Source: Acanthopleura granulata | Taxonomy: Eukaryota; Mollusca; Polyplacophora; Chitonida; Chitonidae | Assembly (NCBI GenBank): GCA_016165875.1 | Contig: JABBOT010000033.1 | Coordinates: 911,357 to 975,356, forward strand | Reading direction: 5' to 3' | DNA length: 64,000 bases | Shown here: positions 52,301 through 55,300 of the stretch, piece after piece | Layout: each line of letters starts with the position of its first letter | Position numbering within the stretch: position 1 is the first letter of the stretch | Notes under the pieces: model-generated | Database searches by the model: none | The model's input: the letters and a program-made list of their open reading frames with translations, nothing else | Told to the model about the DNA's origin: nothing | Position numbers and translations under genes: made by a program

Positions 52301-55300
52301 TTTGCACTGTTATTTTTTTCACCACATTCACAGATAGATTGTTTTTTTTTCCCTATCGTCTAGAGACTGGCGACAAGTTTGTGAAATTAAGTCACTTACG
52401 GTTGTTCTGGAACGGAGACATCATCTTCGTGCACTTGCAAGCACTGAACAATGTCAATGTGGCACTTTTTTGCATGTTCAGCAGGCATTAGCAAAATGCA
52501 ACAGAACTGTGTCACTATATACAGTGCCTTTTGCATAACTTGCATCAAAGTCTAGTGAGTTCAAGTCACAACAGATCAGCACTCCGGAAACAGGCACTCC
52601 ACAAAAACTAAGCACTGATTCTATGCAAATTCTACTCCAGGTACAGAAAAAAAAATCTACCAAATATCAGAAATTTGTTGTAAACAATGACTGATAAAGT
52701 GAGAAACTTAAAAAAAATCTATGGATCATTAGTAATAGTCTACAGTTAAATCTAACTTAATTTTCCATTCAAAGAAAGAATACAGCATTAAGACATAAAA
52801 AGTGTACTTATTAAAAAATGAAAAACAAAAACTTTAAAATTTAAATAATGAAATTTAAAATTTGAACACAAAAGACCTCCAAAAACCCCAAAAATGAAAA
52901 TTTTCATGAAATTTAGTTCAATGACTATGAATGCTGCTATGGTTACCTGACTTGTGGAATCGCAACTTTGGTCACCATGAGGTTAGCTTTACAGCTCGCT
53001 TCTCCGGCCTTGTTCTTGGCTACACATGTGTACTCTCCTGCATCCCCCTGTTCCGCATTCTCGATGATCAGGATGAATATTTCACCGTACTGTTCGTATT
53101 TGTACCTAGGACAGTCCTGAAGAGAGACAAGGTTCTAGATGTAAACAGATCGTGATTTTAGTGAAGTAATTCATTTGTCGTTCATCTTTTCATTTAATCA
53201 GTGAATGTAATAAGTTCTAATATTTATTTGATTTATTCATTTGGTTGGTGTTTTACACCACACTAAAGACTATTTCTCTTATACGACAACAGCCAGCATT
53301 TTGGTGGGAGGAAGCCAGGCAGAGCCCCTGTTCTAACTGGACAGGGCTCCTCAATATAAAAGGTGAAAAATCAACAGAGAACCGTAGCAGGCCAAATCAC
53401 TCTTAACAAAAAGCAGGTTATCTTTAAATTTTAATGGAGTTTTCGTCCATATATCTTTCAGTAGATTTCCGTCATTGGTCACGCTCCATTGATCAAAAAG
53501 GCTCCAATTCTTCAGACACGTTCAGAAACTAAGCGCTTACAAACCTTTCACCATCTGTCCTTGAACTCACCTTGAGAGGCACACCATTCCTCATCCAGGT
53601 TACCGTGGGAATGGGCTCACCAATCACCTTCGCCTTAAATCGTGCCTCGAATCCTTGGTTCACGTCAACGTCTGTGAATCGGGTTATGAATTTGGGTGCA
53701 ACCTTTGGCAAACCTTTGGGCTTGCTGAAATCCTCAATGACGGTGAGTTGGGAGGAGCAGCGGTCTTCTCCAAGCGGATTGGTCAGTTTGACAATAACCT
53801 TCCCAGCATCCTCCATTGAGACCTCTTTCAGGGTAAATGTGCACTGGTCGCCTTCGATCTTCATGTCAAACTCTCGCGGTGGCAGAACCTCTTTGTTTTT
53901 GATGTACCATTGTATGTGAGGCATCGGAGAGCCGATGAACTTGAATTTCAGTTCGGCGGAGTGGCCGTTCGTCGCAACCAGGTCGTAGAATTTCTTAGTG
54001 ATTTTGGGGGCGATTCTCTCCACATCACTCTCAGCCTCTGCGGAAGCTACCAAAAACAACAATCAACACACAATGCATAATTTTCTGAAGCAATTAAATT
54101 ATAAATAAAAATCAAAACATAAATATCATGACAACACTTCCTTTGCCACAACAGCCACACAGTTAGAGCTGGAAAATCCACTTTGCTTGACTACACTGTA
54201 CAACAGACATTCCACTCAGATTTTGTCACCCAAATGAACATCAGGACTTTCACTATGTCATGCACTGACGGTCAAAATTCATTGCGTAACTTTCCAGTTT
54301 TTAAAAGTGCCTATTTCCAGAGAAATGATCCGCTATATTTCACTTCAAGTCATGGAAAAGGTTACAACAACGCCCGAAGCGCTAACTGGAAATTATGTCC
54401 AATCAGATATCCAACAAGAGACATGAAAGATGGCGGAACTCACGAATGATGTTGAGGTAGGCCTCGGTGAAAGCCTCTCCGAATTCGTTCCGCGCCCAGC
54501 AGACGTAGCGGCCCGAGTCTTCTTTGTTCACATCGTGAACGATCAGAGAGTGGAGGTCCTCTCTGGGATTCAACACTTCATACTTCTTACTTGTAGTCAG
54601 GATTTTACCGTCCTTCAACCTGAAAATTAGAGATGCAATTTTAGCCGTGATCCCCATGCTTAAATGTCTGTAAGAGCTTACGACATTTCATCTTGGTTAA
54701 AGCAGATCTTCAGCCACTCATCTGGAATCATCAGAATACCATCAGATAGGTCATCTCATCTTTACAGGCATGGAAAGCGGTCAGGTTTACCAATGGGAGA
54801 AAGTGCTGGGCACATATCTGGCAAAACCAAACGTCCTGACTCAACACCAGAGACAAAATACCAAAGCTGGGTTTGAACCTGTGACCAGATATGTCTTCAG
54901 CTGACAGCCTGCGTTAGAAACAACGCCTTAACCAACTGAGCTGGTGACACCACATTCTGACCTACCACATGATTTCTGGTTTGGGGTCGGCAACAAGGTT
55001 GCAGTCAAATCTGGCCATTTTTCCCTCCTCTACGACACAGCTGTCCATCTGACCCATTTTTGCCGGGAGGGTTATCTCCCCTTCTGAGCTCAACGCTGAC
55101 TGGGCCGTGATATATTCCTGGTCTGTGACTGTGAAGCAATAGGCAAAAAACTGAGGTCAAAAACACACACGTGAACAGATACTGATGCTCGTACCTGGAA
55201 AGCCTCCAGGGCCTCTTGCAAATCCAAAACGTGACATTCAAGTTTTGATTGTATGATTAATTATACATGTATTTCCTAAAGAAAAGCGGCCGACACTGAT

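Larger units (their letters stand above)
41681..52946. other. 11.3-kb intron between Ig domain 4 and Ig domain 5
   Basis: No Ig or FN3 motif seen. Content: a repeat tail at 41793-41875 (CAGTCATATGACGATG), AT-rich sequence at 42.1-45.4 kb, the 43-bp minisatellite (45590-47408), a family B copy (about 47.80-47.96 kb), a hairpin MITE-like element (50206-50336) and a candidate cryptic exon (52400-52488). The many small ORFs lack domain features. Confidence 0.6.

Noticed and set aside
54868..54957. tRNA gene
   Set aside because: A and B boxes are present, but no paired acceptor stem or anticodon arm could be traced; a SINE head fits better. The same holds for 24742 and 24990.
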